Part shown: one piece after another, positions 26,225-35,569 of the stretch
How positions within the stretch are numbered: position 1 is the first letter of the stretch
Layout: each line of letters begins with the position of its first letter
Source of the DNA: Candidatus Freyrarchaeum guaymasense
GTDB lineage: Archaea; Asgardarchaeota; Jordarchaeia; Jordarchaeales; Freyrarchaeaceae
DNA length: 64,000 bases
Reading direction: 5' to 3'
Assembly (NCBI GenBank): GCA_030587405.1
Contig: JAUQZD010000043.1
Coordinates: 58,975 to 122,974, forward strand
The notes under the pieces: model-generated
What the model was told of the DNA's origin: nothing
Database searches by the model: none
What the model saw: the letters and a program-made list of their open reading frames with translations, nothing else
Program-made: the position numbers and the translations under genes

Positions 26225-28590
26225 GCTCTTGCAATAATCTCCTCCTGTTGCTCCTTACCCAAAGTAACAAAGTACGCATTATACCCTGTAACTCTCACAA
26301 GAAGGTTCCTGTACTCCTCAGGCTTTTTCTGGGCTTCTCTCAGAATCTCCGGGTCAATCATGTTAACCTGCAAACTAGTACCCCCTATATCGCAGCACGC
26401 CAGCAGCAGCCCCGCCAACTTTTCCAAGTGTTCTACATCCCTAACTGTTGAAGGACTCAAAGTAATCACCTGAGACGCTCCATTAGGTGCAGTCTCCAAC
26501 CCAAGCTTACCCACCGAACGGATAACTGCAGTAGGCCCCTTCCTATCCATACCCTGAACAGGCTGAACACCATTCGAAAGAAACCTGCCCCTGGGACGCC
26601 CATCAGGAGTAGCCGCGGTCTTCGGTGCGAAGTCAATGTAGTAATTCCACGAGAGATAGCCTCCACGGTATCGTCTCCCTGTAGCTGGGGATGTGTATTT
26701 AAACACTTCTTGAGTCCAGTATCTTGATATTTTCCTTGCTATTTGGTCTACGTAGTCATCGTCGTTGCCAAATTTAGGTGCTTTGAAAAGCAGCCTTCTT
26801 TGTATCTCTTCATGTCCTTGATAGTTATCTTTTATTGCTTGGAGTAACTGTTTCATTGTAATTTCTTTTTCTTCGAAGACCAGTTTTTTGATGGCTGCTA
26901 GGCTGTCGGCTGCTGTCGCGAGCGCGACCCCTTCTACCGTGATGAAGTTATATTTTGCTCCCCCCTGCCTTACGTCCATTCCTTTTTCAGCACATCCGTC
27001 TACTAATGCTGAGAGGTAGGGAACAGGTTCCCACTTACTTCTTATGGCGTCTGCTTCAGATGCCAGTTTTAACGTTTTTTCTATGCATTTTTTTAGCTGG
27101 GTGAAGTATGCTTGCTCAAATTCCTCATAGCTTTTGAACTTTGTAGGATCTTTGGTTTTCACACCTATTCGTTTTCCTGTTTGCATGTCGCATCCTCTGT
27201 TTAGTGCTAACTCTATTGGTTTTGCTAGGTTTATGTTGACGTCAACTGTGCCTGACCTGTCTTTTCCTTGTGCGGTGTTTTCGAGGCATCCGACGACTCC
27301 GTAATCTATGGCTTCCTCCTCGGGTAGTCCCTCCCAGAGCAGCCCTTTTATTGCTTGTTCATCGAAGTTTATGAGGAATGGTGACCCTTGGGTTTTCGTT
27401 AATATTTCACATACTTTTAGGAGAAATGGCCTAGGTATGTTTTTATGTATCCTTACATTAAGTTTAGGCTCGAGCATGTTTATTTCTTCGGCTACTTCTA
27501 GAATCAGCCATGTTAACTCATTTACTGCGTCGTTTTTGTCCTTTTTCATCCCCGCTAGGGTTATTAGCTGGCCGAAGCCTGAGTTGATGCCTTGGTTCCC
27601 TATTTTTCCCATGTAGTCGTAGGCATAGTTGTGTTTTATCCAGAAGCATTGTAGGAGTTCTTTTGCCTTCTCTCTTGTGAGCCTTCCCTCCTCTACGTCT
27701 TTTTTGTAATATGGGTACATGTACTGGTCGAATCTTCCATGGGATAGTCCTGGGCCAGGGTAGCTTTCAGCTGCCATTACGAGCATGTGAGTGAACCAGA
27801 CAGATTGTAAGGCTTCCCAGAATGTTTCAGCCGGCTCCCATGGAACCTTTCTGCATATTCTTGCTATTTCTAAGAGTTCTCTTCGCCTTTCCTCGTCTTT
27901 TTCCTTTTGGGCGAGTGCCTCCGCTTCCTCAGCATACCTTTCCGCGAACCTCTTCACCGCTTCTACTGCTATTATCATTGCTTTGACATAGTCCCTTTTG
28001 GCTTTATCTGTATGTTTTTCCAGCCATTCTTCGAGTTCTTCTTTTATTCCTTTGAACCCCTTTTCTAGAACTTTCTTGTAGTTTGGTATTATGTGGCCTG
28101 GTATCGCTCCACAATTCATGACGCCTAAGTCTGACAGCTCAACCATTTTCTTGAACCACTTCTCCTCTCTTTTACGCCATTTCTTTGCTTCTTTCTTAGT
28201 GAAGCATTTGGAGAGGGCCGTGTTGAAGTGCGACCCCACTATGAGTTCCCCATCAAGGATTTTTACTGGGAGGTATTCCTCGATCACTTTTTTGAAGAAG
28301 ATCGCTCTTCTAACCGGGAGGCTCTCTCTCCAAAATCCTTCAGGTAACTCCACCTTCTGCGCTAAAGCCTTCAAGGAATCTCTCATAGCTGGGAGGAATG
28401 GGAATACCTCAGGAGCTACCCCCCAGTCATGGTATGAGAAAACTTCATCCCATGGAGTGCCTGTAGTATAGGGAATTACCTCGTTTCTAAAGTATTCCCT
28501 TTTTTCAAACGAGAAGTATTCTTCTCTAAGCTTTCTAATCCTCTCGGTGAGTCTCTCTGACGGGGACCAAATCTGTTCTATCTCCCTCAC
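26209..28590 (-). CDS. Glycyl radical enzyme (PFL-like, eliminase/decarboxylase type)
   Basis: A 793-residue glycyl radical enzyme. The radical site is Gly769 in RVTGYNAYF near the C-terminus. The thiyl Cys is Cys435 in YGVVGCLENTAQGKD. The Cys-x-Glu motif marks dehydratase, decarboxylase or lyase relatives, whereas true pyruvate formate-lyase has Cys-Cys. The exact substrate cannot be read from sequence; diol or glycerol dehydratases, hydroxyproline dehydratase and choline lyase share the motif. No microcompartment genes are present. Start GTG 28590 with GAGGGAGC upstream. It is first in an operon with its activase and a flavin-binding protein, and it is oxygen-sensitive, implying anaerobic life. 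Confidence 0.9.
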   Translation of the reverse strand: MREIEQIWSPSERLTERIRKLREEYFSFEKREYFRNEVIPYTTGTPWDEVFSYHDWGVAPEVFPFLPAMRDSLKALAQKVELPEGFWRESLPVRRAIFFKKVIEEYLPVKILDGELIVGSHFNTALSKCFTKKEAKKWRKREEKWFKKMVELSDLGVMNCGAIPGHIIPNYKKVLEKGFKGIKEELEEWLEKHTDKAKRDYVKAMIIAVEAVKRFAERYAEEAEALAQKEKDEERRRELLEIARICRKVPWEPAETFWEALQSVWFTHMLVMAAESYPGPGLSHGRFDQYMYPYYKKDVEEGRLTREKAKELLQCFWIKHNYAYDYMGKIGNQGINSGFGQLITLAGMKKDKNDAVNELTWLILEVAEEINMLEPKLNVRIHKNIPRPFLLKVCEILTKTQGSPFLINFDEQAIKGLLWEGLPEEEAIDYGVVGCLENTAQGKDRSGTVDVNINLAKPIELALNRGCDMQTGKRIGVKTKDPTKFKSYEEFEQAYFTQLKKCIEKTLKLASEADAIRSKWEPVPYLSALVDGCAEKGMDVRQGGAKYNFITVEGVALATAADSLAAIKKLVFEEKEITMKQLLQAIKDNYQGHEEIQRRLLFKAPKFGNDDDYVDQIARKISRYWTQEVFKYTSPATGRRYRGGYLSWNYYIDFAPKTAATPDGRPRGRFLSNGVQPVQGMDRKGPTAVIRSVGKLGLETAPNGASQVITLSPSTVRDVEHLEKLAGLLLACCDIGGTSLQVNMIDPEILREAQKKPEEYRNLLVRVTGYNAYFVTLGKEQQEEIIARACHGI

Positions 28591-28698
28591 GCTCCCTCTT
28601 CTTTTATCACTATCTCTCTATAAGTTGGTGCTTCCCCTTAATTTCTGTTTCTTTTTTGACGAACTTTCTCTTTTTACATAAATGTTATATTCAGCGTA

Positions 28699-29181
28699 GT
28701 GTTAATGGTTTTTTGGGTGCTAGCGTTGCGATCGCAAAAGCGTGGCTTTTCCATTTTGGACATTGCGATGCGAGATATCGTCACGTGCAGAGAAGACGAC
28801 CCTATTCCCCGTGTCGCTCAGCTTATGGTTGATAACTGGGTGAGCAGCGTCTTCGTCGTTAACGATGATGACAAAGTTGTAGGGATAATAACTGATGGTG
28901 CTATTTTCAGGCTTATCGCTAAAGAGGAGGACCCCCGCCAGTACAAGGCGAAGGACATCATGTTCCGTGATATACTTACGGTGAATGAGGATGCCTCGAT
29001 AGACGAGATCAAGGGGCTTTTCGAGAAGACTAAGATAAAACGAGTCGGGGTTGTCGATAAGAGCGGTAAGCTCGTCGGTGTGATAAGTAAGAAGTGGATC
29101 GATGGTTTCAGAAGATATGCGCGTTATTACAACATTGAGCTTAGACCTGTTTCCCCGGAAGCTAGGAGTGAAACCTACTAG
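28699..29181 (+). CDS. Tandem CBS-domain protein
   Basis: A 160-residue protein made of two CBS motifs: IAMRDIVTCREDDPIPRVAQ...VVNDDDKVVGIITDGAI and DIMFRDILTVNEDASIDE...VVDKSGKLVGVISKKWI. Such pairs bind adenine nucleotides or SAM and act as energy or ligand sensors. GTG 28699 or ATG 28705 can start it. It is first of six same-strand genes running to 36694, with only 19 bases to the next, so it may be the sensory input of that cluster. Confidence 0.85.
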   Translation: MLMVFWVLALRSQKRGFSILDIAMRDIVTCREDDPIPRVAQLMVDNWVSSVFVVNDDDKVVGIITDGAIFRLIAKEEDPRQYKAKDIMFRDILTVNEDASIDEIKGLFEKTKIKRVGVVDKSGKLVGVISKKWIDGFRRYARYYNIELRPVSPEARSETY

Positions 29182-29200
29182 GTTTTCTGAGGGTTGAAGG

Positions 29201-30313
29201 ATGGCTGAGCAGAAGCATTTAGACAAGTTAAGTGAAAGCGGCTTTAAGCCGTTTTTCGCGGAGAAAAAGGATGGTGCTATTGAGGCTGTCACGGATACAC
29301 GTGCATCCTTTTTCTCCGAGTTCATCGAAATATACCTTTGCTGTTTTCACGAGATTAAGGGACACCTTGTCCTTTTCACCATTCCAAGCCACCTTAAAAA
29401 CGATAAGAATATTTTAAGGATTCTTCAGCGTCACCCTGTCTGGTGGCTTGCCGTCGACGAGTTTAAAGAAGAAGTAGACCACGTGGACTTGGAGTTTGGC
29501 GGTAAAGTGTATTCTGCGACGAAGTTTGCAGCTAAGTCTGCTAGGAGAAAACAGAGAGCTGGCATGACCGAGGAAACAGAGGAAGTTTTCGTGCTCATCG
29601 TGAGCACACCTGTGTCGATAGCAAAGCCTTTAGGGGAGGAACTCCTCAGGATCCTGAGGAGGAAAATACAAGAATCTCTTTCCGACCAACTTTACATCCT
29701 CATAATGAGAGAGGAAATAGCGGTTAAACCGGTTAAAAGCGAAGAGGACCGGAAAATAATTGAGGAAAGCTCTAAGATAGAAACTACGTTAGAGGACATT
29801 TGCGAATCTGCAATACCTGAAGTGTCACAGAGGGTGATTGAAGCACTACAATATGATGCTGAGAAGCAGAGGAGCCTCGTTTACTTCCTTCTCAGCCACC
29901 TTTATAGTGGGCAAGCACCCATAAGAAGCATTCCTCTTTCTGAGAAGAGCATTATCGAAGCTAGGCCTGTCGAGCTAACGCATGAAAGCCCCGTTGAGCT
30001 AGAAGGCGTGGAGCTAGTGGAGCAGGGGAAAAAGCTGAAGATAACCGTTAAGAACACGTCGGAAAAGGGGCTTGAAAACATCAAGATAACGATAAGCCAC
30101 ATACAAGACATTTTTGAGACATATTCTTGGTCCACCAACGTGGAGTTGTGGTTCCCCCTAGAAAGTCTTGTCTTCGTATTTCCGCGGGTCGACAATAACG
30201 GAGAATATATAATTAAAGTGGAAGACGTGGCGGAAAAACTTCTTGTGAAAAAAATTTCAGTTAAAGAGTTAATATCAAAGGAGGAAGAGAAGCTAGAAGA
30301 GGACATATACTAG
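29201..30313 (+). CDS. Unknown protein with the cluster's shared C-terminal beta-sandwich
   Basis: A 370-residue protein. Residues 280-365 match the C-terminal domains of the FrhB-like protein at 33093 and the arrestin-like protein at 35570. The shared pattern is N-x-(S/T)-x-(K/R)-x-L-x-x-(I/V)-x-(I/V)-x-I-S-x-(I/V)-x-x-x-F-E, then a hydrophobic strand, a PRV turn and a closing KxIS. The N-terminal 240 residues contain alternating strands and helices (GHLVLFTIPSHL, EVFVLIVSTPVSIAKPL, RRKIQESLSDQLYILIM). A longin- or roadblock-like fold is possible, but I cannot show it. There is no signal peptide. Confidence 0.6.
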   Translation: MAEQKHLDKLSESGFKPFFAEKKDGAIEAVTDTRASFFSEFIEIYLCCFHEIKGHLVLFTIPSHLKNDKNILRILQRHPVWWLAVDEFKEEVDHVDLEFGGKVYSATKFAAKSARRKQRAGMTEETEEVFVLIVSTPVSIAKPLGEELLRILRRKIQESLSDQLYILIMREEIAVKPVKSEEDRKIIEESSKIETTLEDICESAIPEVSQRVIEALQYDAEKQRSLVYFLLSHLYSGQAPIRSIPLSEKSIIEARPVELTHESPVELEGVELVEQGKKLKITVKNTSEKGLENIKITISHIQDIFETYSWSTNVELWFPLESLVFVFPRVDNNGEYIIKVEDVAEKLLVKKISVKELISKEEEKLEEDIY

Positions 30314-30390
30314 GTAGGACCCCCTCGCCGGCTAGGTGCCCTTGGTGTTTTCCAACCTGTTGTTCTCCTTACTTAAGTTAGGGTGGGACG

Positions 30391-32982
30391 TTGAAGTCAA
30401 ATGTCCTCAAAAGCTCCTTCATTATCTTTTTCGTGGCGGCAATACTCTTCCCCCCAACCGCCGTTACCCCTCCTCCATGGGTCACCCCCATCCTCCATCA
30501 GGAGGAAAATGTAGCCCCGCCCATAACTCCCGTTCTCCTTCATGTTAACAGCGTAAAGTATGTTATCATAGTAGGAGATCCTAGCTGGGCAGACGCTGTC
30601 ATGCCTCTTGCTAGATGGAAGACCTTAAAGGGTATCCCATCAAAGGTATACACTGTCACATCCATATATGCTAACTTTAGTGGAGAGGATAACGCCACCA
30701 AAATACGTAACTTCATCAAAGCTATGTACGATGCTGAAGGCATTCAGTGGGTTCTACTTGTGGGGGACATTGACAAGATCCCCATAAGATACTTTACTGT
30801 TGGAAGCTCACTTATTCCTTCAGACTATTATTATGCTGCTCTTAACGGTTCTTTCGATAAGGACGGCGACGGTCGCTACGGTGAACCCGGTGAAATCGAT
30901 TGGGTTCCAGAAGTGTATGTAGGCAGGATCCCGGCGTCATCGAAAACAGAGGTAGAAATAATTATAAACAAAACTTTAATGTACGAGCAGCACATCAAGG
31001 ACTACGCCGGCCCATGGATGAACACCGTACTCCTAGTAGGAGGAGAAATAGACCCTCAACGCGACATTCAAGGATGGAGAGCTAAGCACACTATTCTCCA
31101 GGTTTTCCCGCAGGCTAAGGTTAACCTCCTAGCCTACGATTCACGCAGGGACATCGCTAACCTCACAGAGTTTTCCTTCATACAATGCGTCAATGAGGGC
31201 GTAGCCATACTTAACCTTTGCTCCCACGGTAGTAGTACTTCTCTTTTCGCAACCCAGAACGGGGTTGCCTACTATACTTCCACCAAAGCGGATAGCTTAC
31301 TTAACGCCCCCCGCCTCCCCCTCGCTTACATTTCAGCTTGTTCGGGAGCTATGGTGGATGCTCCGGGGGACTCGGTAGGTGAATCCTTATTAAAGGCTCC
31401 TGCCGGAGGCGCCATCGCAGTCGTAGGACCAACTAGAACGAGCTTTGGAGGCGACTCTGTAAGCGATGCATCAGACACATTCCTCGACTTCACGTTCTTC
31501 AAAAACTTCTTCACAGCAAGTGAACCCTTCGCTCACCGTCCAGGATATGCCCTTTATAAAGCTAGGGAGGAATACTACGAGACATATAGAGGCCTAATAG
31601 AAGGGAACGCAACGTTCAGGCAGGAATTCTTAGAGTACATCCTTTTGGGAGACCCCGAGCTCTCCGTCTACCTTGGAGAACCAAGATTTCTCCAAGTGAG
31701 TGCTACAGGGCTTACACCTGGGAAGATTGCGTCTCTAAGGGTCCTTGACGAAAACGGAAACCCTGTTGCTAGCGCCCTTACCGCAATCCAAGGGATAAAC
31801 TACTACCACGTTTATCTTACAGACGAGGAAGGCGAAGTACGCTTTCCCTGCCCTGAACGTGGCAATTACACCCTAACTATTACGAAAGCAGGCTACCTCC
31901 CTACGCAGTTGTCGCTAGAGGTAGGCACCCCCATCAACATATTGGTTGACGAGTATCATCAGAAGGGCTCCTCAAGGTACATGAGCTTCTGGAATAGTAC
32001 CGCTTCTCTCAGAGCATCCCTTTCCCAATCCTTATTCCTCTTTCACGTCCTTAACAGTCAAATTACGTATGAAACTCTAAAAGACGTTGATATCCTAATC
32101 ATTTATTATCCCTCAGAGGACTACAGCCAGAAGGAGATCGAAGCGATACGGGGCTTCGTCCGGAACGGCGGCAGCCTCCTCATAATAGGGGAAGAGAATA
32201 GCACCCTTGCGGATGACGCAAACAAGATAGCACAAATTTTTAATGTGCGATTCACCGGCGGCCCCCTTAAAGCAGGTTTACCTCCAAGCCAAGACATAGT
32301 GGCAACCTGCCCCCCAACGCCGCAAACCTTTAAAGTTAAAAAGGTATTAGTGAGAGGAGCTGGAACAGTAGAAGGAGGCTTCCCCCTAATACAAGTTCAG
32401 GCAACCCTAAACGGTACATCTGACATATTCACTATAGCTTCATCCATAACGTGGGAGCGTGGAAGAGTAGTTTTTATATCAGACCTAGATCTATGGAAAA
32501 ATAAAACAGTTTTCGAAGAAGGCAATCTCCAGTTATTTAAGTCACTTTGCGAGTGGCTGGCAAAGGATCTCTCTCCAATAGCATTCAACATTGTAACGCC
32601 TGAAAAGATTAAACATGGGTCTCTTCTCAAAATACAGGTTACAGCTGACAGCCCCTACGATATTATAAACCTTACAGTGACTGCCATAACACCTCAGAAA
32701 ATACTGAAAAACAGCACGGCAGCTCCGTCTGTTACGCTTTCAGTAGACACGGCTATGCTTGAAGACTCAGCTATCCAAATCTATGCAACGGCTTCGTCTT
32801 CAAATGGGAAAACAGCCATTTCAGACGTGATAACAATAACCGTAGCTCGACACCCAACCCAATTAAACTTCTCCATTGTAATAATCAAGGGGACGCGCTC
32901 TCCTATAATAGTATCTGTAGCGGTACTAATGCTAGGCATAATAGTCTTAGCCTACCAAAGCAGGAAAACCAGAAAAAGGTAG
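30391..32982 (+). CDS. Secreted, membrane-anchored gingipain-like (C25) peptidase
   Basis: An 863-residue protein. A signal peptide or anchor lies at residues 7-28, and a C-terminal transmembrane helix (about 835-855) is followed by the basic tail SRKTRKR, so the body faces outward. Residues 55-420 form a caspase-fold C25 domain: VKYVIIVGDPSW, WVLLVGDIDKIP, catalytic His279 in NLCSHGSS and Cys317 in YISACSGA. An Asp-rich DKDGDGRYGEPGEID loop may bind calcium. A carboxypeptidase-regulatory-like beta domain follows (about 430-510), then a GATase/IFT52-like domain (about 515-700) and a final beta-sandwich. Start TTG 30391. It is third gene of the GTPase/arrestin cluster. Confidence 0.8.
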   Translation: MKSNVLKSSFIIFFVAAILFPPTAVTPPPWVTPILHQEENVAPPITPVLLHVNSVKYVIIVGDPSWADAVMPLARWKTLKGIPSKVYTVTSIYANFSGEDNATKIRNFIKAMYDAEGIQWVLLVGDIDKIPIRYFTVGSSLIPSDYYYAALNGSFDKDGDGRYGEPGEIDWVPEVYVGRIPASSKTEVEIIINKTLMYEQHIKDYAGPWMNTVLLVGGEIDPQRDIQGWRAKHTILQVFPQAKVNLLAYDSRRDIANLTEFSFIQCVNEGVAILNLCSHGSSTSLFATQNGVAYYTSTKADSLLNAPRLPLAYISACSGAMVDAPGDSVGESLLKAPAGGAIAVVGPTRTSFGGDSVSDASDTFLDFTFFKNFFTASEPFAHRPGYALYKAREEYYETYRGLIEGNATFRQEFLEYILLGDPELSVYLGEPRFLQVSATGLTPGKIASLRVLDENGNPVASALTAIQGINYYHVYLTDEEGEVRFPCPERGNYTLTITKAGYLPTQLSLEVGTPINILVDEYHQKGSSRYMSFWNSTASLRASLSQSLFLFHVLNSQITYETLKDVDILIIYYPSEDYSQKEIEAIRGFVRNGGSLLIIGEENSTLADDANKIAQIFNVRFTGGPLKAGLPPSQDIVATCPPTPQTFKVKKVLVRGAGTVEGGFPLIQVQATLNGTSDIFTIASSITWERGRVVFISDLDLWKNKTVFEEGNLQLFKSLCEWLAKDLSPIAFNIVTPEKIKHGSLLKIQVTADSPYDIINLTVTAITPQKILKNSTAAPSVTLSVDTAMLEDSAIQIYATASSSNGKTAISDVITITVARHPTQLNFSIVIIKGTRSPIIVSVAVLMLGIIVLAYQSRKTRKR

Positions 32983-33059
32983 GAGGCAATACAGTAAAGT
33001 AACCCGAAAGAGCGTCCTTTTTTGATAATTTTTATATTAAGGCATCCAATAAAGTTCAA

Positions 33060-34559
33060 GTGAGCTCGGAAAAGACGTGTGAAGGTGACACGATGTCAAC
33101 GCCAAATGAAGATGCATACGTGAGTTACTTTTACCCTGAACGTGTTCTCAAGGAGAAGAAGTTTGAGAACTTTGGAAGACTACAAAACCATGTCATCCTT
33201 TCAGGCGTATGCACCGAGTGCTCAGCCTGTGTCGCGTCGTGTCCTGAAGGGGCCATAGAAATAATCGACGGCCGTCCAACACTGGTAGGTAAGTGCACAG
33301 CCTGCGGCATTTGCTATAATGTATGTCCTAGGACCATGACGCGGGTGGAGGACCTTGTGGGAAGCTTTATTTCCGCTTACAGGGCTAAGTCTCTTCTTAG
33401 CGAGGTGCGTGGTCAGGATGGGGGTGTAGTTACCAGTTTACTTCTCTATGCCTTGAGGGAGGGGCTTATCGACGGAGCCGTGGTGACGCACAAAAGTAAG
33501 GATGAGCCCTGGAGGCCCGTAGCCGTGGTAGCTACTACAGAGGAGGACATTCTGAATGGTGCGGGTAGTGTTTACTCTCATAGCTATACGGTTAAAGCAC
33601 TTGTTGATGCTATAAAGCAGGGCTTAACTTCCATCGCCTTCGTTGGAACCCCCTGCAATATTTCAGCCGTTAAAAAGATGCAAGGCTTCCCCATGGGTCT
33701 TCTTCCCCTCATTATGCGAGTGAACATTTTAAAAATTGGGCTGTTCTGCATGGATTCGTTTTCCTATGAAGGTTTAAAGGAGTTTTTCGAGGAGGAAGAA
33801 GGCATCCCATTATCGTCTATTTCAAAGATGAGCATTTCCGCTGGAAAGTTCAACGTTTACTATGATGGAAAGACCGCGTCTTACCCCTTAAGCCGGCTGG
33901 ATAAATATCGGGCTTCAAGCTGCTATTTCTGCTCTGACCTAACATCCGAGGACGCTGACATTTCCGTTGGAAGTGTAGGCTCTCCTGAAGGATACTCAAC
34001 AGTTCTCGTAAGATCACCTATTGCTCTCGAGCTTCTTCAAGGGGCTGTAGATAAGGGTTTCTTGGAAGTCGAGCCTTTAGATCGGAAAGGACTAGTGAGC
34101 GTGTTAAACTTAGCTCGTGTAAAGAAGGTTCAACTATATACCGTCAAGAGACGTAGAACGTATGTGGTCCGCACCCCAGAAGTTCCAGTAGCCGAACTTG
34201 AATTGAAGGCTGGGCCTATACCATTAGAAGAGGAGTCGGCTCAGGTAGTTAAGTTGGCTGGCAGAGTTCCCGTTAAGATCGTTGAAACTTCCCTTACAGA
34301 TGCTAGTACTTCCCTTCTAGTCATCTTAAAAAATAACACCGGGAAAGTCCTTTATGATGTAAATGTTAGAATTTCACATGTAGAGGAGTTGTTTGAGACG
34401 AACGCTTGGACGACTACTATTGAGATATGGCATCCCTCAGAGGAGCTTGAGTTCAAGTATCCACGCGTCCAGAATGAACGAGAATATCTGCTAAGGGTCG
34501 CTGATAGGCATGGCACCCTGCTGATGAAGCGTATTTCACCGTCCGAGCTCAAGAAATAA
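33060..34559 (+). CDS. FrhB-like Fe-S flavoprotein fused to the shared C-terminal domain
   Basis: Up to 499 residues from GTG 33060; ATG 33093 (residue 12) is equally plausible. Two [4Fe-4S] motifs come first (CTECSACVASCPEGA, CTACGICYNVCP). The coenzyme F420 hydrogenase/dehydrogenase beta-subunit core follows: QDGGVVTSLL, FVGTPCNISAVKKM, GLFCMDSFSYEGL, CYFCSDLTSEDADISVGS. This family uses FAD to pass electrons between F420 and Fe-S clusters. Residues 405-499 are the beta-sandwich shared with the genes at 29201 and 35570, a fusion I do not recognise from other FrhB proteins. It sits directly before the Rag-like GTPase. Confidence 0.8.
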   Translation: MSSEKTCEGDTMSTPNEDAYVSYFYPERVLKEKKFENFGRLQNHVILSGVCTECSACVASCPEGAIEIIDGRPTLVGKCTACGICYNVCPRTMTRVEDLVGSFISAYRAKSLLSEVRGQDGGVVTSLLLYALREGLIDGAVVTHKSKDEPWRPVAVVATTEEDILNGAGSVYSHSYTVKALVDAIKQGLTSIAFVGTPCNISAVKKMQGFPMGLLPLIMRVNILKIGLFCMDSFSYEGLKEFFEEEEGIPLSSISKMSISAGKFNVYYDGKTASYPLSRLDKYRASSCYFCSDLTSEDADISVGSVGSPEGYSTVLVRSPIALELLQGAVDKGFLEVEPLDRKGLVSVLNLARVKKVQLYTVKRRRTYVVRTPEVPVAELELKAGPIPLEEESAQVVKLAGRVPVKIVETSLTDASTSLLVILKNNTGKVLYDVNVRISHVEELFETNAWTTTIEIWHPSEELEFKYPRVQNEREYLLRVADRHGTLLMKRISPSELKK

Positions 34560-34615
34560 TAAAACAAATATATTTGAAGCCCTTACCTTTCCCCCTGTAT
34601 AGTGAAGCTGGAGGG

Positions 34616-35536
34616 ATGAGCGTGAAGATTTCACTAATCGGTCTAGCTGGCAGTGGAAAGACAAGTATATATCTAACAACTTTTGCCGGGAAAAAACCTC
34701 AGGAAACGAAAGGCATAGCCCCTACCGTGATGTACGAGGTTCGGCGGCATCCCTTTCTGGGCCTTGATGTGAGCCTGTTTGACTTCGGAGGCCAAGAGCA
34801 ATACATCGAGTCATATCTTAGCGACCCTAAGGTTTTCGCTGGTACTGACATTTTAATCCCTGTAATCGACCTTCATGACCCAGACAAGTTTGAGGACGCT
34901 AAAAAATACTTCCAGAAGGTGCTTGAATTCTTCAAGAAAGAGGGTCTTAAACCGTCTATTTACGTCTTCTTCCACAAGTATGACGTTGAAGACTATGCCA
35001 GAGAACTGCTGGACAAGAACTTGGAGGCTGCAAGAAAAATTTTCAGTGAGGTCTTCGATGAATGGGAGGCACGTTACTATGTGACTTCTATCTATGAACA
35101 GGAAAGGCTCGCAGAAATATTTAGAGACATCTTAGTGGCCCACTACGAGGATCTCCAAAAGCACTTAGAAACCGCGCAGAAGCAGTTGGCTGAGATCCCG
35201 GCGAAAGTTATTATAAGCGATACTGCCGGAAACGTAATCGTTCACAATGTTCAAGGAGTCAGCACCGGCCTGCAGCTCAGGGCGGATTTAAGAGACTTCA
35301 TAACAGCATGCAACAACTTAAGGGAAAACTTTTTCATGAGCGACTCGGCATCGTTCACGGGTCAAGCTAAGGACGGCGACAAGGAATTAATATTAAACTT
35401 GTTCAAGTACGTATTGGCAGTTCTAATAATGAAGGCAGGCGAATTCGGTAGGGAAGACGAAGAAAAGGTCGAAGCTCTTCTAAAGGACATGGAGGTGTTC
35501 GCAGACTTAGTTGTTAGAGCACATACTGAAAGGTAG
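34616..35536 (+). CDS. Rag/Gtr1-like small GTPase with C-terminal roadblock-like domain
   Basis: About 306 residues from ATG 34616; GTG 34622 has better spacing from GGAGGG, while a TTG at 34574 lacks support. Motifs are G1 GLAGSGKTS, G3 FDFGGQEQY and G4 FFHKYD. The HKxD form of G4 in place of NKxD is a mark of the Rag/Gtr1 branch. Residues 185-300 resemble the roadblock/longin-type dimerisation domain that follows the GTPase in Rag proteins (AKVIISDTAGNVIVHNVQG). Eukaryotic Rags signal nutrient state at lysosomes; here the partner could be the arrestin-like protein 34 bases downstream. Confidence 0.8.
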   Translation: MSVKISLIGLAGSGKTSIYLTTFAGKKPQETKGIAPTVMYEVRRHPFLGLDVSLFDFGGQEQYIESYLSDPKVFAGTDILIPVIDLHDPDKFEDAKKYFQKVLEFFKKEGLKPSIYVFFHKYDVEDYARELLDKNLEAARKIFSEVFDEWEARYYVTSIYEQERLAEIFRDILVAHYEDLQKHLETAQKQLAEIPAKVIISDTAGNVIVHNVQGVSTGLQLRADLRDFITACNNLRENFFMSDSASFTGQAKDGDKELILNLFKYVLAVLIMKAGEFGREDEEKVEALLKDMEVFADLVVRAHTER

Positions 35537-35569
35537 TCTTCTGATCAAAACTTTTTCGGGTTGTGGTCC

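Noticed and set aside
28720..29325. 201-residue minus-strand frame opposite the CBS-domain gene
   Set aside because: It is antisense to two well supported genes and shows no family signature.
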